Origin: Nocardia uniformis NBRC 13702
GTDB lineage: Bacteria > Actinomycetota > Actinomycetes > Mycobacteriales > Mycobacteriaceae
DNA length: 37,747 nucleotides
Direction of reading: 5' to 3'
Assembly: GCF_001613345.1 (NCBI RefSeq)
Contig: NZ_BDCE01000037.1
Span: forward strand, 1 to 37,747
Shown here one piece after another: positions 24,494 through 32,861 of this stretch. Made by a program: the position numbers and the translations under genes. Position 1 is the stretch's first letter; each line of letters opens with the position of its first letter. The notes under the pieces are model-generated. The model worked only from the letters and a program-made list of their open reading frames with translations, was not told the origin of the DNA and did no database searches.

Positions 24494-25360
24494 ATGGGAA
24501 TCAGCAAGGCACTCGGCCCAGCGCACGAGGTGGATCTGCCCGGCGGCCGCATTCGCTACCACGACACCGGATCGGGCGCCCCGGTGGTTTTCGTCCACGG
24601 ACTGCTCGTCAATGCCGACCTCTGGCGCAAGGTCGTGCCGGGCCTGGTGGCCACCGGGCATCGCTGTCTCACCCCGGACTGGCCGCTGGGCGCGCATTCG
24701 ATTCCAGTGCCGGATGCGGATCTCACTCCGACCGGGTTGGCCGATCTCATCGCCGCGTTCCTGGAACGGCTCGACCTCGACGATGTGACCGTGGTCGCCA
24801 ATGACTCCGGTGGCGCGCTGACCCAGATCCTGCTGGCGCGCAATCGGTCTCGTATCGGACGGGTCGTACTGACGCCCTCGGACACCTACGAGGCGTTTCT
24901 CCCCGCCCTGCTGGCACCCCTGCAATGGCTCGCGCGGATTCCCGGATCCATGCGACCGCTCACCGCGGCGATGCGCATACGCGCGGTACAGCGGCTGCCG
25001 ATCGCCTTCGGCTGGGTGGTCAAGCACGGCCAGCCGAACGAGATCGCCGACTCGTATCTGCTACCCAGCCGCAACAGCGGCGCTATTCGAAAAGATCTGC
25101 GGCGCTTCCTCAAAGGTATCGACGGCAAGTACACCGTCGAAGCCGCGCAGCACTTTCCCGACATCGATATTCCGGTCCTGCTCGCCTGGGCCACCGAGGA
25201 CAAGGTGTTCAAGCTGTCGTCGGCACAGCGAGTGGAGCGGGAACTCCCCAACGCGACACTGCGGCAGATCGACGACGCGTACACCTTCGTCTCCGAAGAC
25301 CAGCCCGAGTTGCTCACCGAGATGATCGTGGAGTTCACTCGGCTGCATGCCACGCCGTAG
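24494..25360 (+). CDS. Alpha/beta-fold hydrolase-like protein with atypical active site
   Basis: A 288-residue alpha/beta-hydrolase fold protein. The oxyanion region is VVFVHGLLVNADLWRKVVP. At the nucleophile elbow it has N103-D104-S-G-G107, aligning Asp with the usual Ser, as in haloalkane dehalogenases and epoxide hydrolases. Near the C-terminus, where GHF with the catalytic His is expected, it has AYTF (Thr264). So either another His serves, or the protein is not a classical hydrolase. ATG 24494 follows GGAAGG; the upstream in-frame ATG at 24449 would lie in the operator. It overlaps the tetR gene by 14 bp. Confidence 0.82.
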   Translation: MGISKALGPAHEVDLPGGRIRYHDTGSGAPVVFVHGLLVNADLWRKVVPGLVATGHRCLTPDWPLGAHSIPVPDADLTPTGLADLIAAFLERLDLDDVTVVANDSGGALTQILLARNRSRIGRVVLTPSDTYEAFLPALLAPLQWLARIPGSMRPLTAAMRIRAVQRLPIAFGWVVKHGQPNEIADSYLLPSRNSGAIRKDLRRFLKGIDGKYTVEAAQHFPDIDIPVLLAWATEDKVFKLSSAQRVERELPNATLRQIDDAYTFVSEDQPELLTEMIVEFTRLHATP

Positions 25361-25982
25361 TCAGGAGGACCGTTCCCGCACCACGAGGGCCGCGCTGGAA
25401 CAGGCCGGTCGCCGGTTGTTCGCGGAACGTGGGTACGCGGGTGTCTCGGCCGAGGAGATCGTCACCACGGCCGGTGTCACCCGCGGTGCCCTGCACCATC
25501 ATTACGGCGATAAGCGCGGGCTGTTCGTGGCGGTACTCGAGCAGGTGGAGGCGGAGTCCACCGCGGAGGTGGCGAAAGCCGTGGAAGCCCTTGCCGATTC
25601 GATGGATCAGTCCGACCCGCAAGTCACACTCGCCGCCATGGCGGTGGGCCTGCGCACCTTCCTGGAGATCAGCCGCCGACCCGAGGTGGCGCGCATTTCC
25701 ATGGCCGACGGTCCGGCGGTACTCGGCTGGCAGGCCTGGCGGGAGCTGGAGGCGCGCTATGGGCTGGGGATGATCGTCGAGCAGTTGGAGGCCGCAGCGG
25801 CCGCCGGACTCATAGCTCCCGGCGCTCCCCTGCCGGTCCTGGCGCAACTCATTCTCAGCGCGATCACCGAGGCGGGCATGATCGTCGCCCACGCCGAAGA
25901 CCCCGAACGCGCCGCCGCCGAAGCCGAGCAGTCCCTACTCCTGCTGGTCAGCGGAATCCTCCGCCGGCCCGAATCTCCCTGA
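25347..25982 (+). CDS. TetR-family transcriptional regulator
   Basis: A 211-residue TetR regulator: N-terminal helix-turn-helix (about 10-56, RTTRAALEQAGRRLFAERGY, VSAEEIVTTAGVTRGALHHHYGDK), then a helical ligand domain of standard length. Its start overlaps the hydrolase end by 14 bp, so they form one operon. The tandem near-palindromes upstream of the hydrolase are the obvious binding sites, giving negative autoregulation; the ligand is unknown but may be the hydrolase substrate. AGGAGG lies just inside the frame, so the exact start is moderately sure. Confidence 0.9.
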   Translation: MPRRSQEDRSRTTRAALEQAGRRLFAERGYAGVSAEEIVTTAGVTRGALHHHYGDKRGLFVAVLEQVEAESTAEVAKAVEALADSMDQSDPQVTLAAMAVGLRTFLEISRRPEVARISMADGPAVLGWQAWRELEARYGLGMIVEQLEAAAAAGLIAPGAPLPVLAQLILSAITEAGMIVAHAEDPERAAAEAEQSLLLLVSGILRRPESP

Positions 25983-26222
25983 GGAGAACCGCTTTCGCGG
26001 AGAACTCGGGGCTCCGCCCAGAGAGCCCGATCAGGACTGCGCGCGATCACCTCGCCGCACGCCCCCACGCACAGCTCGCGGCCACCTCCAACTACACAAT
26101 TCGCGACCCAGCGCACAACTCGCGACCCCTCAGCGCACAGCTCGCGGCCGTCGCCGAGCGCGCAATTCGCGACCCCACCGCGCACTATCGAGGTCGGCGT
26201 CGCGATGTCGCCCGCCGGCCTT
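25983..26222. repeat. Non-coding block with five GCACARYTCGCGRCC units
   Basis: Units at 26069-26083, 26094-26108, 26113-26127, 26135-26149 and 26160-26174 share the 15-base form, with irregular 4-10 base gaps. No ORF with a ribosome site is present. Just after the tetR stop GGGGCTCCGCCC (from about 26009) could be a weak hairpin. Confidence 0.6.
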
Positions 26223-26299
26223 CGTCATTCCGGCGTGTTTTGGCCGGAATCCACACTTCCGCAGCAGTGGATCCCGGCCAAAAGCACGCCGGGATGACG
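26223..26299. repeat. Palindromic element copy 3
   Basis: Nearly perfect inverted repeat: CGTCATTCCGGCGTG and TTTTGGCCGGAATCCAC, a 12-base centre, then GTGGATCCCGGCCAAAAG and CACGCCGGGATGACG. Intergenic, between tetR and purF. Confidence 0.93.
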
Positions 26300-26571
26300 G
26301 GGGCTGTCACTCGAGGACGACCCAGCTGTCACGGCCGAACAACCCAGCTCTCACCCCACGACAACCCCAGCTGTCACGGCCGAACAACCCCACCCCTCAC
26401 CCCAGGACGACGCAGCTCACACCAGGAGGACGGGGGCTGTTCCGGAGCCACGCCTTCACCGCGGTAGTCGCGGCCGCACCGCGCACCCAAGCCACGCCTT
26501 CACCGCGGTAGTCGCGGCCGCACCGCGCACCTATTCGCGCGGGCGGGGCCGCCACTCCCCCACATACAGCT
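26300..26571. repeat. Non-coding block with two sets of direct repeats
   Basis: A 25-bp exact repeat (contains CAGCTGTCACGGCCGAAC) occurs at 26321-26345 and 26366-26390. A 42-bp exact repeat (contains CGCCTTCACCGCGGTAG) occurs at 26446-26487 and 26490-26531. No gene or transposase signal. Confidence 0.8.
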
Positions 26572-26601
26572 GTGCCCGCCCGCCGTAAGGCGGGCGGGCA
26601 C
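26572..26601 (-). terminator. Terminator hairpin of purF
   Basis: GTGCCCGCCCGCC (26572-26584) and its exact complement (26589-26601) form a 13-bp stem with a GTAA loop, 15 bases past the purF stop. Confidence 0.8.
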
Positions 26602-26616
26602 GAGACCCAGAGCTAT

Positions 26617-28185
26617 TTACGGCCTGCTCAACGCGCTCGCGTTCGCATTGTCCGCCAGCAGTTCCGATTCGGTCGATCCGGTAAGGATGCCCTCGAGCAG
26701 GTTCTTGCCGATGGCCACCTCGGTGGGGAGGGCGATCGGGTATTCGCCGTCGAAGCAGGCGGCGCACAGGCGGGTGCGGGGCTGTTCGGTGGCGGCGATC
26801 ATGGCCTCGGTGGAGATGTAGCCGAGGGTGTCGGCGCCGATGGAGCGGCGTACGCCCTCCACCATGTCGTCGTAGCTGCCCTCGTCGATGCCCTTGGGGC
26901 CCGCACCGTTGGCGATCAATTCCGCGCGGGAGGCGAAGTCGATGCCGTAGAAGCAGGGCCACTTGACCGGCGGGGAGGCAATGCGCACATGGATTTCCAG
27001 CGCACCCGCTTCGCGCAGCATGCGAATCAGGGCGCGTTGGGTATTGCCGCGCACGATGGAATCGTCGACCACGATGAGTCGCTTACCGCGAATCACCTCG
27101 CGCAGCGGATTGAGTTTGAGTCGGATCCCGAGCTGGCGGATGGTCTGGCTGGGTTGGATGAAGGTGCGGCCCACGTAGGCGTTCTTCATCAGACCCTGGC
27201 CGTAGGGCACCCCGGAGCCCTGCGCGTAACCGACCGCGGCGGGCGTTCCGGATTCCGGTACGGGGATAACGAGATCGGCGTCCACCGGATGCTCGACAGC
27301 CAAGCGGCGGCCGATCTCCACGCGGGTGGAATGCACGGAGCGGCCCGAAATGGTGCTGTCGGGCCGGGCTAGGTACACGAATTCGAACACGCAACCCTTG
27401 GGTTCCGGATTCGAGAAGCGCATGGACCGCACCCCGTCGGCGTCGATCGCCAGCAGTTCGCCGGGTTCGATCTCTCGGACGAAGGAAGCGCCGACGATAT
27501 CGAGTGCCGCGGTTTCGCTGGCGACCACCCAGCCACGATCGAGGCGTCCCAGGCACAGCGGCCGCACGCCCCAGGGGTCACGCGCAGCATAGAGGGTGTG
27601 CTCATCCATGAAGGTGAGGCAGAAGGCACCGCGCAGGGTCGGCAGCAACTCCATGGCGGCCTGTTCGATGCTCTTGTCGGCGGCCGCGTGCGCGAGCAAC
27701 CCGGTCATCACATCGGAGTCGGAGGTGGCGGCCATCGCACCGCCGGAGAGTCGACCGCTGATCAGGCCGAGTTCCCGTGCGCGGGCGGACAGTTCGGCGG
27801 TATTGACGAGATTTCCGTTGTGACCCAACGCGATTCCGGTTCCGACCGCGGTGGTACGGAAAATCGGCTGCGCGTTCTCCCAGGTGGTGGATCCGGTCGT
27901 GGAGTAGCGGCAGTGCCCGACAGCGACATGACCGGGCATTGCCGCGAGAGTCTGTTCGTCGAACACCTGGCTCACCAGGCCGAGGTCCTTGAATACCAGG
28001 ATCTGCGAGCCATCGGAAACGGCGATACCGGCCGCTTCCTGTCCGCGATGCTGAAGGGCGTAGAGCCCGTAGTAGCTGAGTTTGGCAACATCCTCGCCCG
28101 GTGCCCAGACACCGAAAACGCCGCACTCTTCGCGCGGTTCGTTCTCGTCCTGATCGGCTACGGCGGCGGAGGGGGGCAGATTCAC
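26617..28185 (-). CDS. purF: Amidophosphoribosyltransferase PurF
   Basis: First committed step of purine synthesis: PRPP plus glutamine to phosphoribosylamine. Start at GTG 28185, six bases after AGGGAG; 522 residues. The nucleophile Cys21 in EECGVFG lies behind a 20-residue propeptide, as in the Bacillus-type enzyme. The glutaminase domain has HNGNLVN and CRYSTTG; the PRPP loop is RLIVVDDSIVRGNT. Four cysteines in GCVFEFV, WPCFYGI and CAAC match those that bind a 4Fe-4S cluster in B. subtilis PurF, implying oxygen sensitivity. Transcribed alone, divergent from the YhgE-like gene. Confidence 0.96.
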   Translation of the reverse strand: MNLPPSAAVADQDENEPREECGVFGVWAPGEDVAKLSYYGLYALQHRGQEAAGIAVSDGSQILVFKDLGLVSQVFDEQTLAAMPGHVAVGHCRYSTTGSTTWENAQPIFRTTAVGTGIALGHNGNLVNTAELSARARELGLISGRLSGGAMAATSDSDVMTGLLAHAAADKSIEQAAMELLPTLRGAFCLTFMDEHTLYAARDPWGVRPLCLGRLDRGWVVASETAALDIVGASFVREIEPGELLAIDADGVRSMRFSNPEPKGCVFEFVYLARPDSTISGRSVHSTRVEIGRRLAVEHPVDADLVIPVPESGTPAAVGYAQGSGVPYGQGLMKNAYVGRTFIQPSQTIRQLGIRLKLNPLREVIRGKRLIVVDDSIVRGNTQRALIRMLREAGALEIHVRIASPPVKWPCFYGIDFASRAELIANGAGPKGIDEGSYDDMVEGVRRSIGADTLGYISTEAMIAATEQPRTRLCAACFDGEYPIALPTEVAIGKNLLEGILTGSTESELLADNANASALSRP

Positions 28186-28286
28186 CGTTTGCTCCCTGTT
28201 CGGCGGGCGGGGGGCAGGGCCCAGTCTACGGGTAATGACGCGGCAACCCACCGTTGGGATAACCCGGATGGCTCGCCGTTTGCTGT

Positions 28287-28292
28287 TAGCTT
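28287..28292 (+). promoter_or_regulatory. -10 box TAGCTT of a leaderless transcript
   Basis: TAGCTT lies six bases before the GTG at 28299. No Shine-Dalgarno is visible. Confidence 0.5.
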
Positions 28293-28298
28293 CCCAAT

Positions 28299-29642
28299 GT
28301 GACGCCCACCGATACTCCAGCTGCCACCACGCGTCGACACCTGACCCCGATCAAGTGGGGTTTCCCGATCATTGTCGTCACCCTGCTGGCTTCCCTGCTG
28401 GGTGTGATGTATCTCGACTACGTCGTCGATCCGGAGAAGAATCTGCACGACTTCCCGATCGCACTGGTCAATCAGGATGTCGGCGATACGATCGGCGCGC
28501 CCGGACAGGAGCAGCGGGTCAATTTCGGCGATCAGGTCGCCGAGGGTCTGCGCCAGGCGGTGCCAGCGGACAAGATCGATCTGCGGGTGCTCGGTATCAA
28601 TGAGGCCCAGCTGCAGATGCAGCAGGCGAAGGTGTACGGCACCATCATCATCCCGAGCGACTTCTCCAAGCGGCTCGGGATTCTCGGCGTGGGAAGTGTG
28701 ATCCCCGGGGATATCTCGAACCCGACCATCACCCTGCAGACCAATCCGCGCACCGGCGCGTTCGCCACCGCGATTACGCAGAAGTTCGGGGCCGAAGCAC
28801 TCACCCAGGTCAATACCCAGGTCGGACAGCAGCTGACCGAACAGGTCCAGCAGCAGTTGGCGCCGCCACCGGACGGCCCGCCCGCACCCGAATTGTCGGG
28901 TGCCACCCGGTTGGCGCTGGCGCAGCCACTGGATATCGTGGTCGAGCAGTTCCGGCCGCTCCCGGGTGGTTCGGGTGAGGGTTTGACCGCGTTCTTCTAC
29001 AGCCTGCTGCTGCTGTTGATCGGCATGGTCGGTGCGATGATCATTCACCAGCTGCTCGATTCGGCGCTCGGATTCCTGCCCACCGAATGGGGACCCTGGT
29101 ACCTGCATTTCCCGCGTGCGCCCATCTCGCGGGTGAGCACCCTGCTGATCAAATGGTCCGCGGTGGTGGTGATGTCGATAACCGTGTCGGCCGCCCTGCT
29201 CGGCATCGGCAAGGTGCTCGGCATGCCGATCGACAAACCGCTGCTGCTGTTCATGTACGGCGCGTTCGTCATCACCGCCGTCGGTGTCACCTGCACCTCG
29301 ATCCTGGCGGCGGTGGGTACGGCGGGCCTGATCATCAACCTGATCATCTTCGTCATTCTCGGCCTGCCGTCATCCGGTGGCACGGTGCCGATCGAGGCGA
29401 CACCGAAGTACTTCGGCTGGCTGGCCAACTTCGAGCCGATGCATCAGGTGTTCATGGGCACCCGCTCGATCCTCTATTTCAATGGCAGTGCCGAAGCCGG
29501 ACTCAGTCGCGGCGTATGGATGTCCACCCTGGGACTGGCCATCGGCGTCGTCTTCGGCCTGGTGATCACGCACTTCTACGACCGCAAGGGCCTGGAACGC
29601 AAACCGTCGAACGACCGCACCGCGGCGACACCTCAGGCATAG
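28299..29642 (+). CDS. YhgE/Pip-like (DUF3533-type) membrane protein
   Basis: A 447-residue membrane protein. One helix near the N-terminus (about 18-42), a large extracellular domain (about 45-215) starting with IALVNQDVGDTIG, and five C-terminal helices (from about 230). This is the layout of YhgE/Pip and ABC-2-like permease proteins, which include phage-infection and ESX/T7-secretion relatives. No ATPase gene is nearby. A possible role in export or cell-envelope work is inference. The GTG start is leaderless and is at the expected place before the first helix. Confidence 0.8.
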   Translation: MTPTDTPAATTRRHLTPIKWGFPIIVVTLLASLLGVMYLDYVVDPEKNLHDFPIALVNQDVGDTIGAPGQEQRVNFGDQVAEGLRQAVPADKIDLRVLGINEAQLQMQQAKVYGTIIIPSDFSKRLGILGVGSVIPGDISNPTITLQTNPRTGAFATAITQKFGAEALTQVNTQVGQQLTEQVQQQLAPPPDGPPAPELSGATRLALAQPLDIVVEQFRPLPGGSGEGLTAFFYSLLLLLIGMVGAMIIHQLLDSALGFLPTEWGPWYLHFPRAPISRVSTLLIKWSAVVVMSITVSAALLGIGKVLGMPIDKPLLLFMYGAFVITAVGVTCTSILAAVGTAGLIINLIIFVILGLPSSGGTVPIEATPKYFGWLANFEPMHQVFMGTRSILYFNGSAEAGLSRGVWMSTLGLAIGVVFGLVITHFYDRKGLERKPSNDRTAATPQA

Positions 29643-29703
29643 TCGCGGCGTCACCAGGCGTAGTCGCCGGTGCCCAGCGCGACCACAACACGCGCGCCGG
29701 GCG

Positions 29704-30093
29704 TCAGCCCAACCGCGAGATCGGTAGCCAGCGCGCCACTTCCGCGGCCCGGCTGCCCGATGCGGTGAGTGCGCCCGATGCCAATGCCGTCTCGAATTCC
29801 AACAGCCCGGTAGCGAGCAGAAGCCAGGTGCGCGGATCGGTTTCGACCACATTGGGCGGGGTCCCCCGGGTATGCCGTGGCCCCTCGATGCACTGCACCG
29901 CCACAAATGGCGGCACCCGCACCTCGACCGAACCCCCGGGCGCATCCGCCGCCAAGGTCCGAGCGCTGCCCCGCACCGCCGCGGCCAGCACTGTCCGCGC
30001 GGGTGCGGGCTCGGACTCGTTCCGCAACCACGCCTCGACAGCCGCCAAAGCCGCCCGCAGTTCCTCCGGATTCACCGCCGCTTGTCGTGCCAC
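29704..30093 (-). CDS. Sterol-carrier-family protein
   Basis: A 129-residue protein starting MARQAAVNPEELRAALAAVEAWL, with a helical N-terminus and a following segment RTVLAAAVRGSARTLAADAPGGSVEVRVPPFVAVQC. It matches the actinobacterial sterol carrier family protein next to purF (Rv0807, also 129 residues as I recall). Function unknown. The frame stays open upstream over the CPBP gene, but GTG 30093 is chosen because TAGCCT is seven bases upstream and the length then matches the family. A weak point is the lack of any Shine-Dalgarno. Confidence 0.8.
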   Translation of the reverse strand: MARQAAVNPEELRAALAAVEAWLRNESEPAPARTVLAAAVRGSARTLAADAPGGSVEVRVPPFVAVQCIEGPRHTRGTPPNVVETDPRTWLLLATGLLEFETALASGALTASGSRAAEVARWLPISRLG

Positions 30094-30100
30094 GTTCGTG

Positions 30101-30106
30101 AGGCTA
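30101..30106 (-). promoter_or_regulatory. -10 box TAGCCT overlapping the CPBP stop codon
   Basis: Minus-strand TAGCCT begins with the TAG stop of the upstream protease gene and is seven bases before GTG 30093. Confidence 0.5.
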
Positions 30107-30781
30107 CCGGGGCGCGCGGACAACGAGGTCGCCCTCATGAGGGTCCGAGCCGGACAGCAAACGAGCCAGTGGTCGGACCAGCGCACCGCCCGCGTTGACG
30201 GCCAGGTGCAGCAGGGCCGGGGCAGTGGTACTGCCGGTGCGGCGGCCGAGTTCGTCGAATAGGAGTCCGGCGGCTGCCGTGGCCGCCACGGCACCGGGCA
30301 CCGAGTCCCCGGCCGCGCGAGCGGGATATATATGCCAGAGACCGAAAGTGGCTGCGCTGAGCCATTTCCCGAAGCGGCCGGCGGTACCGTCGAGTATCGG
30401 GGACAGGGTGGCGCGGAAGATCATTTCCTCGCTGTAGACGGTGCCGAGTGGAATGTGGAGCGAAACCCATTCGAGGTCGGTGACTTCAGGTGCGCGATCG
30501 GGGACTGCGACCAGCCGCTGGCGGATGCCCGGAATAGCAAGGGCGGCAGCGTATCCGGACGTGACAACCGCGGCGGCGGTGATTCCGACCCGTCGCCCCC
30601 GAGGCGACAGCCAGTTCGGGCGACCGCCGAACGTGAAGGCGTATGCGCTGGCGAAGGCCACATTCGCGGCCGTGCGCCCCCGCATATCGAGATTCAGCCC
30701 GGGCAGCACCCGATTGCTCCATAGCAGTGGAAGCGCAATGGCGACAGCGGTTTTCGACCACGCACGAATGTCGCGATTCAT
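30104..30781 (-). CDS. CPBP/CAAX-family intramembrane metalloprotease
   Basis: A 225-residue multi-helix membrane protein of the CPBP family (Rce1-like; homologue Rv0804). All active-site motifs are present: E118-E119-M-x-F-R123, F-x-x-x-H150 and H192-x-x-x-N196. It probably cleaves membrane substrates; in bacteria members serve in peptide processing, immunity to bacteriocins or envelope regulation. It lies 10 bases upstream of the sterol-carrier gene on the same strand. Start at ATG 30781; alternatives were not evident. Confidence 0.88.
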   Translation of the reverse strand: MNRDIRAWSKTAVAIALPLLWSNRVLPGLNLDMRGRTAANVAFASAYAFTFGGRPNWLSPRGRRVGITAAAVVTSGYAAALAIPGIRQRLVAVPDRAPEVTDLEWVSLHIPLGTVYSEEMIFRATLSPILDGTAGRFGKWLSAATFGLWHIYPARAAGDSVPGAVAATAAAGLLFDELGRRTGSTTAPALLHLAVNAGGALVRPLARLLSGSDPHEGDLVVRAPR

Positions 30782-30830
30782 CCGACAACCCGCCGGTTAC
30801 TCGGACCGGGGTCGCGATCCGGCTCGGCCG

Positions 30831-30907
30831 CCCTCGTCGTTCCGGCGTGCTTTTGGCCGGGATCCACAACCCCCCAGTAGTGGATCCCGGCCGAGAACGT
30901 GCGGGGA
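30831..30907. repeat. Palindromic element copy 4, right arm decayed
   Basis: CCCTCGTCGTTCCGGCGTGC and TTTTGGCCGGGATCCAC form the left half; the right half is GTGGATCCCGGCCGAGAACG, then decays. It fills the gap between the membrane hydrolase and the CPBP gene. Confidence 0.85.
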
Positions 30908-30942
30908 CCATGCCGACACTGTGCGTTCAACCTCACCCGCCC

Positions 30943-32718
30943 CTACTTCACCACTCGCTCGAAGTCCTCCGCCAGTTCGATCTGGACGCGGATCTTCTCC
31001 CGCAGTTCCGGAGTCCAATCCTGTGGTGCGGCAATGGCTTCCCAGCCATCGAGGACCAGCGAGCCGTACCGGTGGCCGTGGCCGTCGCGCACGCCCTGGG
31101 CATTGGTGAGGTCGGCGGCTACCTGCCAGAAGGTGACGAAGGGCCACCAGCGCATTTGCGAGGAGACATCGGAGCCGCGGGGTTCGGAAAGCCAATCGGG
31201 TTGGGAGAACGCGAGATCCGATGACCACCAGACAATCGGGTCGGAGGCGTGCTGCAGGTAGACGATGCGCGGATGCCGCCAGTCCGGGGACGGTTTGGAC
31301 AGATCCTCGGCGTCGGCGGCGAAACGCACCACCAGGCCGTCGGCGTAGATGGGTTCGACCTCGCGGGTGCCGGGATCGCGGCGGGAGACGAACTGCTCCC
31401 AGAGCCGGTTGGAGTTGGGCGGGCCCACCCACAGCGCCCCGTCCACCTTGGACCGCAGATCCGCCAGTCCGTCGAAGGCGGCCTCGGAACCCTGGGACCC
31501 CAGGCTCTCCCCGTACACCAGGAGTTTCGGCCGCTGATCCACCGGACGCTGCGACCACCTGTCGTAGACGGCGTCGAACATCTTCTTCCCGGCCACCGCG
31601 ACCTTCTGCCGGTCCGCCAGGAAGGACAGCACGCTGGGCAGATACGAGTACTGCGAGGCCAGGATGGCGGTATCGCCGCCGTACATGTACTCGATGGCGG
31701 CGACGCTCATGGAGTTCACCCAGCCGGTACCGGTGGTGGTGACGATGACCAGCACCTTCCGGTCGAATGCTCCGGTGCGCTCGAGCTCGGCGACCGCCAA
31801 CTCCTCCTCGGTGATATCCCCCGACGCGGACTCCAGTCCCACGTACACCCGAATCGGTTCCTTCGCGGGCTGCCCGGTAATGGAACTGATCAGCAGTGGG
31901 TCCGGCCCGTGCGATACGAACCAGCGCCCCTCCGAACCGAGTGTCTCCCACTCGGCCAGCGATTCCGGACTGCCCGAACGCTCGGGGAGCACCGGTTGGG
32001 TGGCGAAGGGTGCCAGCTCGTCGTTGCGCACACTGAACGCCGAGTTGGCGACGGCGAAGAAGGCTTGTGTGGCAACACCGTTGAACAGTGTGATGACGAG
32101 CAGGGCCAGCAGCAGCGCTCCGAGGGTCGGCGCGAACCGGGGCGGTACCCGCACCCAGTGGCTGAGCAGTCGGGCGAGGTAGCGCACGATCGTGCGCAGC
32201 GTCCGGTACGCCGCCACCACGAGCGCACCGACCAGGAAGCTGAGTCCACCGGTGCGCAGGTAGGCGGAGGTATCGGTGCCCTGCATACTCATGAGCGCGA
32301 AGATCTCCCGCTGCCAGCTCGCCGACAGCACCAGCATGTAGGCCGCGACCAGTACACAGGTGAGGACTACCGCGGTTTTCACGGCGTCACGCACCCACAT
32401 CGGCGGTGTCCCGATCTTCAGCCGGGGGCGAATCCACTTGCGGAACAACCACAGCAGCACACATCCGACGCCGTAGCCGAGCGCCGCGTTCACACCGGAG
32501 ACGAGCCCCTGGAACAGCCAGTCGCGCGGTACCAGTGAGGGCGTGACCGACCAGGCGAAGAACAGCGTGGCCACCACCAGGCCCACATGGTTGAGGTCGA
32601 CGATTTCCTCGACGCGACGCCATACCGGCGCGACCCTACGGATCCACTTCGACACAGGCGCGACCGCGACCGCGCCGGTGGTGCGCAGCCGAGTCAGGGC
32701 GTCGGCGGTGTCGAGCAC
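30943..32718 (-). CDS. Membrane alpha/beta-hydrolase (DUF2319 / Abhydrolase_9 type)
   Basis: A 591-residue protein from GTG 32718. The N-terminal half (about 30-230) carries five or so membrane helices (VGLVVATLFFAWSVTPSLVPRDW and following), typical of the Abhydrolase_9 N-terminal domain. The C-terminal half is an alpha/beta-hydrolase with nucleophile elbow G-E-S-L-G (near 400, in LLVYGESLGSQGSEA), plus VIVTTTGTGWVNSMSVAAIEYM and IVYLQHASDPIVWW. The family is found in mycolic-acid bacteria and others; substrate unknown, perhaps a lipid. CATACT six bases before the GTG suggests a leaderless transcript. The frame is open further upstream but lacks family sequence. Confidence 0.87.
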   Translation of the reverse strand: MLDTADALTRLRTTGAVAVAPVSKWIRRVAPVWRRVEEIVDLNHVGLVVATLFFAWSVTPSLVPRDWLFQGLVSGVNAALGYGVGCVLLWLFRKWIRPRLKIGTPPMWVRDAVKTAVVLTCVLVAAYMLVLSASWQREIFALMSMQGTDTSAYLRTGGLSFLVGALVVAAYRTLRTIVRYLARLLSHWVRVPPRFAPTLGALLLALLVITLFNGVATQAFFAVANSAFSVRNDELAPFATQPVLPERSGSPESLAEWETLGSEGRWFVSHGPDPLLISSITGQPAKEPIRVYVGLESASGDITEEELAVAELERTGAFDRKVLVIVTTTGTGWVNSMSVAAIEYMYGGDTAILASQYSYLPSVLSFLADRQKVAVAGKKMFDAVYDRWSQRPVDQRPKLLVYGESLGSQGSEAAFDGLADLRSKVDGALWVGPPNSNRLWEQFVSRRDPGTREVEPIYADGLVVRFAADAEDLSKPSPDWRHPRIVYLQHASDPIVWWSSDLAFSQPDWLSEPRGSDVSSQMRWWPFVTFWQVAADLTNAQGVRDGHGHRYGSLVLDGWEAIAAPQDWTPELREKIRVQIELAEDFERVVK

Positions 32719-32861
32719 CCGATCAGTATGGCGGTCGGACGCCGGAAAGCGGGGATCCGGTCGGGTGATGTGGCACAACGGTGACGCCCGATATGTACCC
32801 ATGGCGACTCGAGTAGTAGTACTCGGTCGCGGCGACCCGGCAACCGACAGACTCGGTAACC

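Noticed and set aside
23191..24804. 537-codon plus-strand open frame opposite purM
   Set aside because: Antisense shadow of purM that runs on into the hydrolase operator region; no ribosome site.
26446..26531. Attachment site or insertion-sequence ends
   Set aside because: The 42-bp copies are direct and adjacent with two bases between; no integrase, transposase or inverted ends are present.
29643..29703. Gene between the YhgE-like gene and the sterol-carrier gene
   Set aside because: Only 61 bases between convergent stops; no ORF.
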